A stretch of DNA of 64,000 bases from Pempheris klunzingeri (GCF_042242105.1 NC_092029.1:13998885-14062884); one strand, 5' to 3'. Shown: positions 34,111 to 47,804, counted from the stretch's first letter. Notes: generated from the sequence alone by a model not told the origin. Numbers and translations: made by a program.

Positions 34111-37100
34111 ATGAGCGTTCCATGCAGCATCCTAGGTATGAATGACGTGGCCTGGCAGGAGACAAGAGGTGGGATGCTGCATGCAAATGGTGCTCCTGAA
34201 ACTGGAGGTGTCAGAGTTCATGGTGGAGGGCCCTTAGCCACCGTTGGGGTAGCTGGACAGGCTCCCGTAGGTCCACATTTACAGGGCATGGACAGGGTTG
34301 TCAACCCTACCCCGGGCACCCCGCAGCCTCCGCTGAGCGGACGATCTCAGGATGATGCCACAGTTGGATACTTCTTTCAGAGGCAGCCCGGAGAGCAGCT
34401 TGGAGGTTGTGCACCCAGCAAGCATCGCTGGCCTACTGGAGATGCAAATCATGTTGATCAGGTAATGCATCTTCATTCAAAGACCAGTCATCGCAATGTT
34501 ATTCACTTTATTTTGTAGCATCGAAGGCTACAAGTTTCACTGAATATTGTTTTGTTTATGTGTTGTGCTTTGCGAAGGGATGTGGGGCGGCAGAGGTGTT
34601 TCCCCTACACTGCACGCCATTTGAAAACAAAACACAATTTCCTGTATGGACAGTTTTCTGAGCACACCGTCCTTTTTACAATTCAGAACATTGCCCATCA
34701 GACATATTGTTTAACTATATCAACACCAGAAAGCAACAAAATGAAGAAAATATAAATGGCTGAAACCAAGAATTTGCATACTTAACATGTAAACTCCACT
34801 GGATGACTTGTCAATGGGCTTGTAATTGCTCTGCAGCATCTTTCTGTCTCAGATTGTGTGTTTGGCTGCACAATGGGATGCGCAGCCCAAACAATAAGAC
34901 CCTGTTTGTCACCACCGACAGTAGGTCAAGAATTTCACATGCTCCCTTAGTCTGTGATGGCTTACACCAGGTGCCAGCCTTTTGTCAATAACCATTTCCT
35001 CTGGACATGTTTTATTGAAGTTAGAGTACTTAATCTGTCAGTGGCTTTTGTTGGTAGAGCTTAATGCTGTGGGGTGCATCAATACAAGGATTTTGTAGAC
35101 AATGTAAATACAGTGACATTTTCATCTCAGAAAAATGGGAGCACGCAAGATTTTCTTGGTAAAAAACAGGGGCTAACTCTAGAAGAAAATATAGATTAGC
35201 AAGCAGTTTTCTGTATTCTTTTTTTTTTTAAATACAGTTTGTGATCAGAGTACAGGTGTAGAAATCAATGCCAAACTATACATTGCAGTAGGTTTTTTTT
35301 TTTTTGCTCCCAGATGCTCAGTGGTTGCTTTACTATGACTGAACAGAAATTGCACGAACAGGCAATTAAAAAGTTCTTGTTTGCTGAGAAAAGGCAGCAG
35401 TAATAACTAAAATAATTGAAATCTATACTTAAGTTGCATTTATTTAAGAGTTTCGCTAGATGAACTTGGTTCATGTTTATATCAGATAAGCTGCACCATT
35501 CAGTCAGTCATACATTTCCAGTGAAGGAGTGTGTCCATTCAGAAAGACCTCCTGTGTGCTCTTGTCTTTCTCAAGCCTCCTCACTCGTCCATGCAAAACT
35601 AAGCGAAGTGAGAAGTCCTTCATAATGGTGAACTCATTCAAGTTCTGGATCCATCCCCTCTGCATATTTACTTATCCCAGCACATGTGAAAGGGGAGGCA
35701 GAGAACACCCTGGACAGATCACAAGCACTACTTGTAAAAACACGGCCTCTTCATTTGCAGAGACCAAAACGTGTGAGACCAGTGCGTTGGCCACTGCATT
35801 CACACAGCAGGAGTGTGACTGTTGCTGTGATAACTGGCCAAATTTGTAATATCCTGTAGTATAAACTATCATGCTGCGTATTAGCATCTAAAAAGTCATA
35901 CGTTTTTTGTCATTCAAACTCGACTTCAAGGGTAAGATTTGATCTTTTTAATGGTACCTGTAGCAACACACCAATCTCATTCAACGTGCATGTCTTTGGC
36001 CTCTGGGAGGAAAAGGGGAAGAGCTTAGCTGAAAATAGTGAGCAAGTAGAAAAAAATAAAACTTGATGGTCTAGTCCTGCTGTAATGTTGTTGGGCACAC
36101 TAAAGAAGTTAAAAGAAAGCAGTAATCTTTTGAAATGGTCTTTATAGTGTTTATTTAGTTGTACTGAGCTTTCGCCAGGCTGGTTTCATTGGCTTTGTCT
36201 CATGTACAGTGTATATACCAATTGAAGAATATACCGGCCACGTCAACTAATAAGTTCTGCTTTTAAAAGAGCTTTTCTGTGTTCTTCTCCCTCTCTTTAG
36301 AAATCATTATTTGGGATTTGTGCAAATTGCGTGATATTAATTTCTTTGTTTGGGGCCAACTTTATAATTATTGAGTTTCGGAGACACATGCCTCTTAATC
36401 TCTGTCTCAATATCATTGTTTCCATTATGTGTGTTTTGCAGTGGCGGCCCCCTCGCCCCAAAGATTATTGCTGCTACGGCTTCAGAATTTCATGAAGTCA
36501 AACAAATGGTCGTCTGCTCTCTCTCTCTCTCTCTCCCTATTCCTAATTGCATTTTCAGATGAGTTTGTTTAAAATATTTCTTCAAGAAAAGAAAGATCCT
36601 GTTGACGAAGGTAGTCTGGTAACGATACAAAAACAAGGGAGGGCTCAAGATTTTTAGTTATGGCCCAAAGTTTTCATGTGAAAGAAAAGCAATCTAGTTA
36701 TAAAATATGTAATGTTAGTGGGCTCTTTTACAATATTTTAATGTTCTTGGTGCTTGCGTGATTACATATTTGATGTGAGAGAATAATCTAGCATTACCCA
36801 TTCACAAATGTAACATTTTTGTCAGACAGGTGGAAGTGATGGACTAGAGAGGGCAGTGAGGGACAAGAGTGGAAAGAAAACAAAGACTAACCACAGGCTA
36901 TCAGACTGGGACCCTAAATTTGTAGACAACACATGGTTCAAGCCACTCCCCCCACCCCGATGCTTTAAAAACACAGAATCTATTAACTGTGCAAAGGTCC
37001 CTCTTTAGTTTGTATGTTGGTTCCACATTTCCAGTGCATGTCTGAGACCTTTGTTCCACAGGCCCCTGTGCTTGCATACAGTGGATGGGACATGGGCTTA

Positions 37101-40100
37101 TCACTCAGCCTGATTAAAAGAAAAATGCTATTGTAGGGACACTTTTTCTCTTTATTGTGGTAAACGGCAAATACTGTGTAGGTTATTGGTGCATTACTGT
37201 TATTTTTATTGTTTCTTTTTTCCTCTCCATTTGAGATGACAAAGGCTCAATGGTCACACCAGAGTAAAGTTTTTGTATTAACACACCCCTATTTTTCACA
37301 TGCATACACAATCGAGGGAGGGATCAGAGTGAAAAGAACTTGGGTGCAGCACCACTGTTTTGTTTTGTCCTTTGGTGTAATGTAATAGTGCTGTGACTCT
37401 AATCTTTCATGTATTTGTATCCTTTTAACATCCAGTTTAGTTCCAGCACTCAGAGTAAACAAATGTAACTGATAGTATAAGATTTATATAATTCAAAGCA
37501 GAAACTGATGCCGATCCAGGTTTAAGTTTGATTGTGTTTGTGTTTTAACAAAAAAACTTTTGGTTGCATTGTGCTGCTTCTGTACTGAACAAGACTCTTT
37601 TGTTGGCTGAGGGGCTTTTTCATGTAACCAAAATATGTTCAGGAGACAACCCAGTAAAAACACAGACTAGTTAATGTCTCAATTTTGCGGCCGTCCATTG
37701 AGCTTTCTGTTTACAGTCCAGTTTTTCTTTCTTTTGTCTCAGGTCCGTGCTGTGGATGAAATGAACTATGACTTCCAAGCTCTTGCTTTGGAGTCGAGGG
37801 GCATGGGAGAGGTAAGTGGTTTTCAGTCCTTACAACCGTCATGTTCTTCTTTGTGGTACAGTGATAAATCAAAATGAAAAGCTGTAGGAAACACTCAGCC
37901 TGTCTGGTCTTGAAAGGTGACTGTGAGACATCTGTGCTATCTCCTTTTTTTTTTTAAAATCGGATCAAATTAAGCTTAAAGTTTATATGACCATCGGAGG
38001 AGAGGGAGACGGACACAAACCAACTCATACTCATTCAAACATGACAGGGTTGTATATTGAGACGAAAGCAGCGCATATAGCCATCGTATGCATTTGAGCA
38101 CTCACCCCTGCAGAATATTGCACGTTTTAAAAATGTGCTATAACTCTGCACTGCAGTAGTTGCAAAATTATAGATAAAGATTCAATAAAGTGCTCTTCAT
38201 GAAGAGGAAACTACAATAAACCACCTATACATCAGATGAGTGTCTGTACTATTGAGTGATTTGACTGACATTAAGTGAGAAAGTGTTGACTACCTCAAAA
38301 TTATAATCTAACCACTATACAATTTTAAATTATTGATAGTGGCATTTTTCAAATATTACATTGCACCAGACATGCAGAGATCTTGCACATGCTTAGAAAA
38401 TATGTACAATTTCGTTGCAGCTGCTTCCAGCAAAAAAGCTGTGGGATTCTGATGAGTTGGCCAAAGATGGAAGGAAAGGGATGCTTCTTGGAGAGGAGTG
38501 GAGGGACAATGCCTGGGGATCATCTCGTGAGTGACTCCTATATTGTGTAAAATATTTTCACATAGCTTTTCTTTCTTCAGGATCCACAATTTGTTTGATC
38601 TGATTGTATGGATTCTATTCCAAGTCTAATTATATGTTCTCAAATGGCATTAAACATCACCCATTTATCATTACTATTTTCAGTGTTGTCTTAATCTGAC
38701 TGGGTTTATACTTGGCTTTAGTTTATATACACAACTATTTAGATATTTGATCAGAACTTTTCATTCAGATCATTCAGTGTCTCAGCCAATCATGGTGCAG
38801 CGGCGACCAGGCCAGAGTTTCCATGGGAATGGTGATGCCAATTCTGTGCTTTCACCTCGCTCAGAAGGTGGAGGCCTGGGGGTGAGCATGGTGGAGTACG
38901 TCCTTAGTTCCTCTCCTGGGGACAAGATGGACGGCCGCTACAGGAACGGTGGCTATGTAAGTCAAGCATCTGTTTCACTTCCAGCTCAAAGAAGAGGCTC
39001 TCTTGCTCATATTCTCAAGGGTGTTTCACCAAATGCTTTTTATAAATGCAGGGTGGAGGAGATGTTGACCAAGATGGGAGAGAGAAGGGTGATGTCCAAG
39101 AGAAAGTGTCCCCATTTGAAGAGGACAAGAGCCCAGAGATGAAGGTGGGAGACGATGGTGATCCCACTAAAGCCAATGGAAGAGGTCTACTCAATGGCAT
39201 GGACAGAGACTGCAAAGATTTCAAGTGGGTTTTCCTTTTACGGCAACAAAGTGAATGAGCAGTATTATCAGCCATTTTTATAAATTATCATCCTATTTCT
39301 CATTGCCAAAAAAGTTGGTGTTGGCATTCTCTTTAATGTTTTGGCAAATTTCAGCTTTGCAATTCAAAGCAGTGAAGCCTCCACATAATGAAAATGTCAA
39401 AATGAGCGAATGAATATAAATGTAAATGCTTACAATCTCATCTATTTTGCCGGGCTTCCTGTGTGAGACGGTTTTGTACCAACATAAAATGCGCACTGAT
39501 GTTTAATTTATTCGCTTTCCCAGTCCGACCCCTGGAAGTCGTCAAGCTTCCCCCACTGAAGCTGTGGAGAGGATGGGTCCCAGTCAGGCAGGTTTGGAGA
39601 TGATGGGACAGCACCACCCCCACATCCTTCAACAGCACAATCCCAACCAACACAAGGCCCCAGAGGACTTCCAGAACCAGGAGGCCCAGAACATGGGAGG
39701 TATGGAGCAGCAGGCCGGTGTGGAGTCCCTCCAGTTTGACTATGCTGGGAACCAGATTCAGGTGGACTCCTCGGGCACTCCAGTAGGATTGTTTGACTAC
39801 AGCTCTCAGCAGCAGGTCTGTAGGAAAAACAAATCCTATCTATCAAGAGACCTAGCTGTAAGTTTGGTCAACATATTGTGATCCTTTTTTGTTTGTGTTT
39901 TTCCAGTTGTTCCAGAGATCTAATCCCCTGACTGTTCAACAGCTCACTGCAGCTCAGCAACAACAATATGCCCTGGCTGCAGCCCAGCAGCAGCATCTCG
40001 GTAAATTGGGCTGTTTGTCTTTCTCAGTGTTTTAGTACTGTGTGTTGTGTAACACAATCTACTTTCTTCCTCAAGGTGTCTGGAGATCTGTTTTTACAGT

Positions 40101-43100
40101 TACATGGTCATTTGTATGAGATTTGATATGGAAATATGAATTTCCCTTTTTATCTTATCTCGTATTACTCTTCCTCATATTACCCAGCTGGCCTTGCTCC
40201 TGCCTTCGTGCCAAACCCTTACATCATTAATGCTGCCCCCCCTGGAGCCGATCCTTACACTGCCGCTGGGCTGGCAGCAGCGGCCACGCTTGCAGGTGAT
40301 CATATAGCACCTTTTTGTTCCTTGTGTTGGAGTCTGTTTAAACTCTCATTTGGATGCAGCAGTATTTTGGAACACCATGCTGTTGTGCCAAGTTCAAATA
40401 AAGTCTTAATCAGATGTGTAATGTCAAAATGGTCTCCCTAGGCCCCACAGTGGTTCCACCACAGTACTATGGCGTTCCTTGGGGTGTGTACCCGGCCAAT
40501 CTTTTCCAGCAACAGGCTGCATCAACTGCCAATCACTCAGCTAATCAGCAAGCATCCAATCAGGGACCAGGGCCAGGACAACCACAGGTAAGAAGTGTTC
40601 TGAAGAAGCTGATATGTGAGGTCTTTCATAAAGATGGCTCCATAAAACATACTTCATTGTGAAAAGCTTGTCTTAAATGAGCCAAGCAACTTGCACCAGA
40701 GTTAAACCGTTTCATAAGAAAACGTAGAAAAAAACCATAACGTGAGCAGCTGACAGTAAGTCTATCAAACACTGCTCATATCATTTCACAGTGAGGAAAA
40801 CTGCCATGCTCAGACAAACCTATGATGATCACAGTTTCAAAAAAATGTTTGCAATAAAAGCAAACAACCCCTTCCGTTTTTATGAATGCCTTCAGACTTT
40901 TTCATTTCCAGTGTATGTTGTCTTCACTATGTAAGAGTTTTGTGCTATGGAATGCAACTCCAATAAACCATACTATAATTTATGTGAAGAGCTGGTTCTA
41001 TGACTTATTAGAGGCATCAAAGGCCCAGAAAACAAGTTTCCTCATTCAAGTTTTTGCTCTTTCAGCAAAATTTTAATTAAAAAACGTTATTTTATCGTTT
41101 TTGGTTTTTTTTCAGATTGGGGATTTCTTTAACTGTCTTTCTATCATGGTTTTAGCAACATTTGAATCGATATTTCACAGTTTTGGGGTTGTCTGTTTGT
41201 TGCTAGGCAACTGTCAATCAAATCTGATCAAACCAAGTCCTGATGAAGCAGTTAAGCTGAACTTTGATTGTTCAGAAATACTTAAGCTTTTCAGGACCTT
41301 GTGGGTATGAACATATCCTTACCTTCTCCTCCAGGTGATGCGCACAGGAAACAACCAGCGACCTCTTACACCTGGGCAAGGCCAACAGAGTCAGCAGGAA
41401 TCTCTAGCTGCAGCAGCTGCTGCAAACCCTGCATTGGCGTACGCAGGAATGCCTGGTTGGTCAACTTCTTTATACAGTCACTTAGCCAAAGACACTGACA
41501 GCTAAATACTTGGATCTGCTTGATGTAGTCATTTGAACTGCTCATTTGAGAATGTTATGTAGTAATACACTAGATTTAGTCATTGGTATGACTCTAAAAA
41601 CACCAACATTTTTCAAATGTTCATTCTCTTTTCAGGTTATCAGGTGTTGGCCCCTGCAGCCTATTATGACCAGACTGGGGCCTTGGTGATGGGCCCTGGT
41701 GCACGAACAGGTCTAGGTGGGCCAGTTCGTCTAGTCCAGACGCCTCTCCTTATCAACCCTGCAGCAGCACAAGCTGGTAAGTACCAGCCTATGTTTTCAT
41801 ATAATGTTCAATATATGGATCCACTCCTCCCTGTTCTTCTGACCTTAGTTCTCTACCTTTCACACTTCCTGCTGTCCCTCCACCAGCAGCTGCGGTGTCC
41901 GCATCTGGCTCTGGTAATAACATGTCTGGTCCTCCAGCCAACGGGCTGTACCGCTCCATGCCTCAACCTCAACCACAGCCGCAGCAACAGCAGGCTCCCC
42001 CACCCAGCAGCGGCCTGCCCTCCAGCTCATTCTATGGCTCTGGATCAGTCCCTAACACTTCTCAGAGCAGCTCCCTTTTCTCACACACTTCTGCTGCACA
42101 GCCACCACCAAGCTCCTCCCTGGGCTTCAGCAGTACTGGCGGCTCTCTTGGCGTAAGCCTGGGATCTGCTCTCGGAGGCTTTGGCTCTTCTGGTCAGTGA
42201 CTCAGTTTCTTTAACGCTTGTGTAATTTGTGGCTGTTTATGTTTGAGCCTGTTTTCTAACACGGGTTCTTTTTTATTTTTATTTTTTTTCCCTCAGTGTC
42301 CAGCTCTACTAGTAGCAGCGTATCTCGCAGGGACTCCCTGTTGGCAAGTTCTGATCTATACAAACGGGGTGGCAGCAGTTTAACTCCCATTGGCCAGCCC
42401 TTTTACAACAGCCTGGGTTACTCCTCTTCACCCAGCCCCATTGGCCTCACACCTGGTCACTCCCCTCTCACTCCTCCACCTTCTCTGCCCTCATCTCATG
42501 GATCCTCTTCCAGCCTTCACCTAGGTAAGCCTAATATTCATGGGAATGGTGAATAATTTACTAGTTGTTTTAAAAACACATCTCGATATAAAATTCCCTC
42601 TTAAATCAACTTCTTCGGTGTTAAAGGTCATTTATGATTCAGTCACACAGATAAAAACCTCACTTTTTATAGTTCATCAGAATATTTTTCATAACTGTCT
42701 TGTGTTACAAGGCGTACACTGTTTCACATGACAATTGTGGTCAACTGCTGCCACCGCTACAACAGTTTCTGGTCATTCTGTAATGCCTAGGTGGCCTGAC
42801 AAATGGCAGCGGGCGTTACATTTCTGCAGCGCCTGGGGCTGAGGCCAAATACCGGAGCGCGGGTGGGACGTCCAGTCTCTTCAATTCCAGCAGCCAGCTG
42901 TTCCCTCCATCCCGGCCTCGTTACAGTCGCTCTGATGTTATGCCGTCCGGACGTAGCCGCCTCTTGGAGGACTTCAGGAACAACCGTTTCCCAAACCTCC
43001 AGCTCCGTGACCTGCCGGGACACATGGTGGAATTCTCTCAAGACCAGCATGGATCCAGGTAGCTTTATTCTGGCATTTTAACCGTAAACCTTTAAAACAG

Positions 43101-46100
43101 GGAGTACATTGCATTAGCATACCAGTCTAATTTTCATCTGTGCTTGCCAATCTTGTCTGTCTAGATTTATCCAACAGAAGCTGGAGAGGGCCACTCCTGC
43201 TGAGCGGCAGATGGTGTTTGGAGAGATTCTGCAAGCGGCGTACCAACTGATGACAGATGTATTTGGGAACTATGTCATCCAGAAGTTCTTTGAGGTTGGG
43301 ACTGAATAAAGTTAACCTCAGTATTTTGTGGTTACTGAAATGACACTAACAAGAACAGAGGCTCTATTTTTCTGTAGCATGTACAATACAATTTGTGGGG
43401 TTTTTTGTGCAGTTTGGAAGTGCAGACCAGAAGTTGGCTTTGGCAACACGTATCCGTGGGCACGTCCTTCCCCTGGCTTTGCAGATGTATGGTTGCAGGG
43501 TCATTCAGAAAGCCCTGGAATCCATTTCCTCAGACCAGCAGGTAATTGTAAGTGAGATTTCACTTCTTTTCAACGTTTCACTAACCTTGTTTTATTGATG
43601 TGTTTTTTTTTTAATCAGTCCAACATACTACAATCTCCAAAGTCAGCACAGTGAAGCTGGTACAATTTAGCCCCTTTTTTCCCTAATTTCCTCATTTCAG
43701 AGCGACATTGTCCGCGAGCTGGATGGCCACGTGTTGAAGTGTGTCAAGGACCAGAATGGCAACCATGTGGTGCAGAAGTGTATTGAGTGTGTCCAGCCCC
43801 AGGCCCTACAGTTCATTATTGATGCCTTCCAGGGACAGGTGGGAGGAGTTGTAGTTTAATCTATATATTCTGTGTTGGTGGAAATGTAAAATGCTTAAAA
43901 GAACTGTTCATGAAACCAAATATCCCCTATTTGCTATGTAAATACAAGAATGTAATATGATAAAAAGAAAAAAACTGATCAGTGAAACATGATGCGACTT
44001 CATAGAAAATGATAAAACATAAGAAACACATTCATGCGTATTAAACTGACTCATATTTTTACTTTCTTCTGCAGGTATTTGTGCTTTCCACACACCCCTA
44101 TGGCTGCAGAGTTATTCAAAGGATTTTGGAGCACTGCACCCAGGAGCAGACTCTGCCTATCCTGGAAGAGCTGCATCAGCACTCTGAACAGCTGGGCCAG
44201 GTGAGAACATCTGTTTCCGAGCGGTCTCATTTCTAAGCCCACATTGTTTGCAGATGTCAATATTATGTTTGCTAGATGTGACCGATCACTGAGATGTGTG
44301 CTCGTCTTGTGTATTTGCATGTCTCCTCCATGTTTGAGCATTTCATATTTTCAGCCTGTCATTGTTCCTTTGTAGTTGTGGTCTGCTAAGTGTAAAGTGT
44401 AAGGATGAATGTATTTGTACTGTTAGTTGTCATTACATCTGACGTATGTGATTATTTAAACATCCACCCTGCCCCCTCACTTATTCCATCTAGAAATATC
44501 AAGGCGTATCATTGGAGATGACACCCAAAACATATTATACAGTGTCCCGCGATGCACTGTTCAAGGTCAGAGCAATTTGCCTCTCTCTCGCGGATGTCCC
44601 CGTGCTCCCTTCCTCTTTCCCTTTTTTATCTTTTCTTTTATGAGGAATCTAATTTAACATTTAGGTAGTTCTCCAACTCCCAACTTCTACAGGCCTTCTC
44701 CTAACCCACTGAGCCGCCTTCCTCTCGCCTCCCCCCCTCTCCCCTCTTGCTTTATGCCACAGAGGATTCACAAGGCACAGGCTTCCTTGCTGTCTGATGA
44801 TCCCTGTCTTCTGCCTTCAGCATCTCCTGATCAGTCTGTTTTTCTGTTTTCATCCTGAAAGCACCATAATTGTTTGGGGGAGTCTTCTCAAGAGTTTGAA
44901 ACTCTGAACAGCCATAGCACAGAATAAGTGGTTAAATCACGTAACTTCACCTTGAGTGCTTGGCTTTAAGACGAGTCAAAGAGCAAAATAATGCAGGTTC
45001 TTGTTAAAACAGATTGGCAGGAAATGGTTGTGAAGGCAAATACTTTGAAATTAAAGGTGGAGATTATATTACCTACCCAACAAATTACTACTTTAACAAG
45101 ATCAAGTCAGAGTGGTGTTATTTGTTGCTTGGTCAGGTGAGTCCTTGTCTCCATCTTGTCACACTAAAATTTTACCCATAACTGTCTATCACCCATTTCT
45201 GAAGGGGCAAAGATGCTATTGGTTGTGTAGTCCAGTCAGTAGGGGTGTAACGGTACACGTATTCATGCCGGAAATGGTACGCATGTGTACAGAGTGAGCG
45301 TAGTCTTTTCTAACCACTGCACATGCAGAACTTAACTTGTAGAGAGATTCATTCTAGTCTTGGAGTTAAGACAGTTGCGCAGCCCTACTGTGAAGCTGAA
45401 AGCTGCCAATGTGTATACAAGCAGAGAACAGTTAATTTTCTAAATGCTGCCATGGAATGGATATTTTATTTTTTATTTGAGAGAATATTTTCAAGTAAAT
45501 TTTACTTTATGAGGAGCAGCTGGTATCTGAAGTATTGACAGACTTCATTTAAGAGAGAAAACACCATAGTTCAGTAAAGCACTGGCAAAAGGTAATTTTG
45601 TATTTAAAACTGAAGTATGTACTCAATAGGTTTTTTTTTTTTTTTTTTTTTTTGTGCACCGTTACACTCCTGCTGGGCAACAACACTCCACACCAGCAGA
45701 ATCTGTTTTGTCTGACCTTCCGCAGTGATGACGAAAGGGTATTTGTAAGACTACAAATGGGGGTGTCACTCATTCGTCTACCTGTCATTGTAGAGATGCA
45801 TGATTATCTCACACCAATTAAGACCAATGGTGAAAAGTAGTGCATGAGTATCAATCAGAGTCAGGGGTGTTGCACGGAGTCTGTTGTGATTAATCTGTTG
45901 GTGAAATGGCTGTTTGCCTTGAGCTCACACCTCCACTGCCTCCTGCAGGATCAGTATGGTAACTACGTCATTCAGCACGTTCTGGAGCACGGCAGACCAG
46001 AGGACAAGAGCAAGATTGTTGCAGAGGTTCGCGGGAAGGTTCTTGTCCTCAGCCAACACAAATTTGCAAGGTAAGCTTATTCAGGTGTAGTGGCAGATAT

Positions 46101-47804
46101 GAATACTTCACTGACGGATACCTGAAGTATTAAACTTTCCACTGTCACATCAGTTACCAGGCCAGGTTTATTTAGTAAGTTGACCATGAGCACAGTGTAA
46201 CAACCAGCTACAGATAACCAATGTGCCAACTAGTAATCCATGAAGGGTTGGGATAAAATAAATATCAGAATGTTCTCTCCATTTCTTTTTTTTTTTTTTT
46301 TTTTTAAACAGCTCCTTGCCAACTTGGAGTCTGAATGATCTGCTAAAAATAATGTAAAAGGACCTGAAAAATAATTTAAATAATGCCACATTAAACACTA
46401 GCATTCAGTGGCCTTGGATCACACAGATCCACAGGCCACTTACAGTCACGCTTACCTCGATCTGCAAAGACGCAATTGAGAAAAAATAGTGCCCTTTTCC
46501 TGGAGCCGTCCTAGATGGGGAAAAATTTCCATCCATTAAGCTCGAATCCAATACAGTCATGAAAGAACGCTGGTCAGTCAGGGACTTTAATATTGCTAAT
46601 GGAACATTTTCAATACACCTCCCACTGTTGCAATTTGAAAATATCAGTCCAACAAGCCTTGTATTATGTTTCACAAAAACAATTCAAACAGTTGAAGACA
46701 TAAAAAGTCATCCACCATGACAGCCAGTGCTGTCACACCTTCAGCTCAGTTATGTATGTGTGTAATAGAAGCTTTCCTCTCCCTACTCTTCCTCAGTAAT
46801 GTTGTGGAGAAGTGTGTGATCCACTCTTCACGTGCGGAGAGAGCTCTGCTGATAGATGAAGTGTGCTGCCAGAAAGACGGGCCCCACAGCGCCCTGTACA
46901 CCATGATGAAGGACCAGTATGCCAACTACGTCGTCCAAAGAATGATTGACATGGCAGAACCCGCTCAGCGCAAAATCATCATGCACAAGGTGAGTGAACG
47001 ACTACGTTAATGTGATCAGGCCCGTTCTTGTATGAACCACTAGTATGATTTAACGAAGCTTCAGTGAATTCATATTTGGACAAAAAAAGTGCAGAAAAAT
47101 CTTAGATATACCCTAATACAGAGCCTACAGAGTGCCATGAATTATGTATGACTTGGACTCAACCTGCTAAACCTGTGCTTATTGCACAGCTTTGTACTAA
47201 TGAAACCAAGTTGACATAAAATATTGATTTTCAACATGATTTTATTGCTTCCACTATCGGAATAGCCATCAGAGGCCATAGCAGCAGTTTGTTGCACAAT
47301 AATAACAGACCATAGAATGTAATAATTGACAGAATCACAATCGAGTATTCAACAAAGCAGTGTAATAATTTGTAGATATGAACAGGTTCCAGTTGTTACA
47401 TTGCGCCTTTTTTTTTTTTTATATATATGTACTGAGTATCTGTTGTGCCAATTGTGGAAACTTGTTTGTTTTTCAAGTTTCCTGCTAAAATTTGTGCTTT
47501 TGTTTGACCAAATTTCCAAAACCAAAACATTTTACATTTACTAACATCTAGAAACTGGAAATACTGAACCTTTGGGATTTGTGCTTCAAAAAGTACTTGT
47601 ATTTTTTTTTGTAATTGGCTCATTTGAGCTGGTCTCTGAATGTGCTGACAGTTGCCGTTTGCCCCTTCTCAGATCCGGCCTCACATTGCCACTTTACGCA
47701 AGTACACCTACGGGAAGCACATTCTGGCCAAGCTAGAAAAGTACTACATGAAGAGCGGATCTGAACTGGGTCCCATCGGCGGCCCCACGAATGGCCTCAT
47801 GTAG
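34111..47804 (+). CDS. pum2: Pumilio homolog 2, sequence-specific RNA-binding repressor
   Basis: Cytoplasmic PUF protein that binds UGUANAUA in 3' UTRs and represses translation. The model has 21 constitutive coding exons, 1,188 residues. The N-terminal part has [27 protein letters not shown], then [17 protein letters not shown], followed by Gln/Ala- and Ser-rich low-complexity regions. The Pumilio homology domain begins [18 protein letters not shown], with repeat codes SRFIQ, NYVIQ, CRVIQ, NHVVQ, CRVIQ, NYVIQ, SNVVE, NYVVQ for repeats 1-8, the vertebrate set. The protein ends [17 protein letters not shown] replaces the usual DLIGHIVEF before repeat 1. A 24-codon cassette exon sits between repeats 5 and 6. 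Start taken at 34111 (MSVPCSILG); a shorter protein from MNYDFQ, like the classical human entry, is possible. Pum2 rather than Pum1 by N-terminal sequence and synteny. Confidence 0.95.
44494..44565 (+). other. pum2: 72-nt in-frame cassette exon in the Pumilio homology domain
   Basis: Bounded by TTATTCCATCTAG and AAG|GTCAGA, phase 0 at both ends and open: it starts [12 protein letters not shown] and ends VSRDALFK. The neighbouring exons join in frame without it (HSEQLGQ to DQYGNYVIQ), giving the standard vertebrate domain. Inclusion adds 24 residues between PUM repeats 5 and 6. Phase, length and clean splice sites argue for a genuine alternative exon. Confidence 0.65.
45241..45671. mobile_element. 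Non-autonomous DNA transposon (MITE) in pum2 intron
   Basis: Left end AGGGGTGTAACGGTACAC and right end GTGCACCGTTACACTCCT are imperfect terminal inverted repeats about 430 bases apart. The 'GGTGTAACGGTACACGTATT' end is a common teleost hAT-like repeat terminus. The interior holds a T-homopolymer (about 45631-45653) and no coding sequence. No clear 8-bp target duplication was seen, so the copy is old or truncated. Confidence 0.65.

Larger units (their letters stand above)
34098..47804 (+). other. pum2: Exon map of pum2
   Basis: Exons by frame and splice consensus: 34098-34461 (ATG at 34111), 37743-37811, 38421-38526, 38769-38956, 39052-39224, 39524-39815, 39907-40000, 40188-40295, 40442-40587, 41335-41455, 41636-41776, 41887-42192, 42297-42524, 42791-43058, 43165-43294, 43413-43547, 43701-43838, 44075-44200, optional 44494-44565, 45949-46070, 46797-46989, 47673-47804. 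Phases agree throughout. The donor after 43547 competes with one six bases upstream. The intron 34462-37742 is the longest (3.3 kb) and shows no other gene. Confidence 0.85.

Noticed and set aside
36443..36508. Exon-like stretch in pum2 intron (TTTTGCAG acceptor then [17 protein letters not shown])
   Set aside because: It lacks a good donor (GTCGTC) and has no counterpart in Pum proteins; most likely chance or an old repeat.
46286..46306. T-homopolymers in pum2 introns (also near 45631, 47408) as retrocopy tails
   Set aside because: No target duplications or retroposed gene sequence beside them; simple homopolymers.
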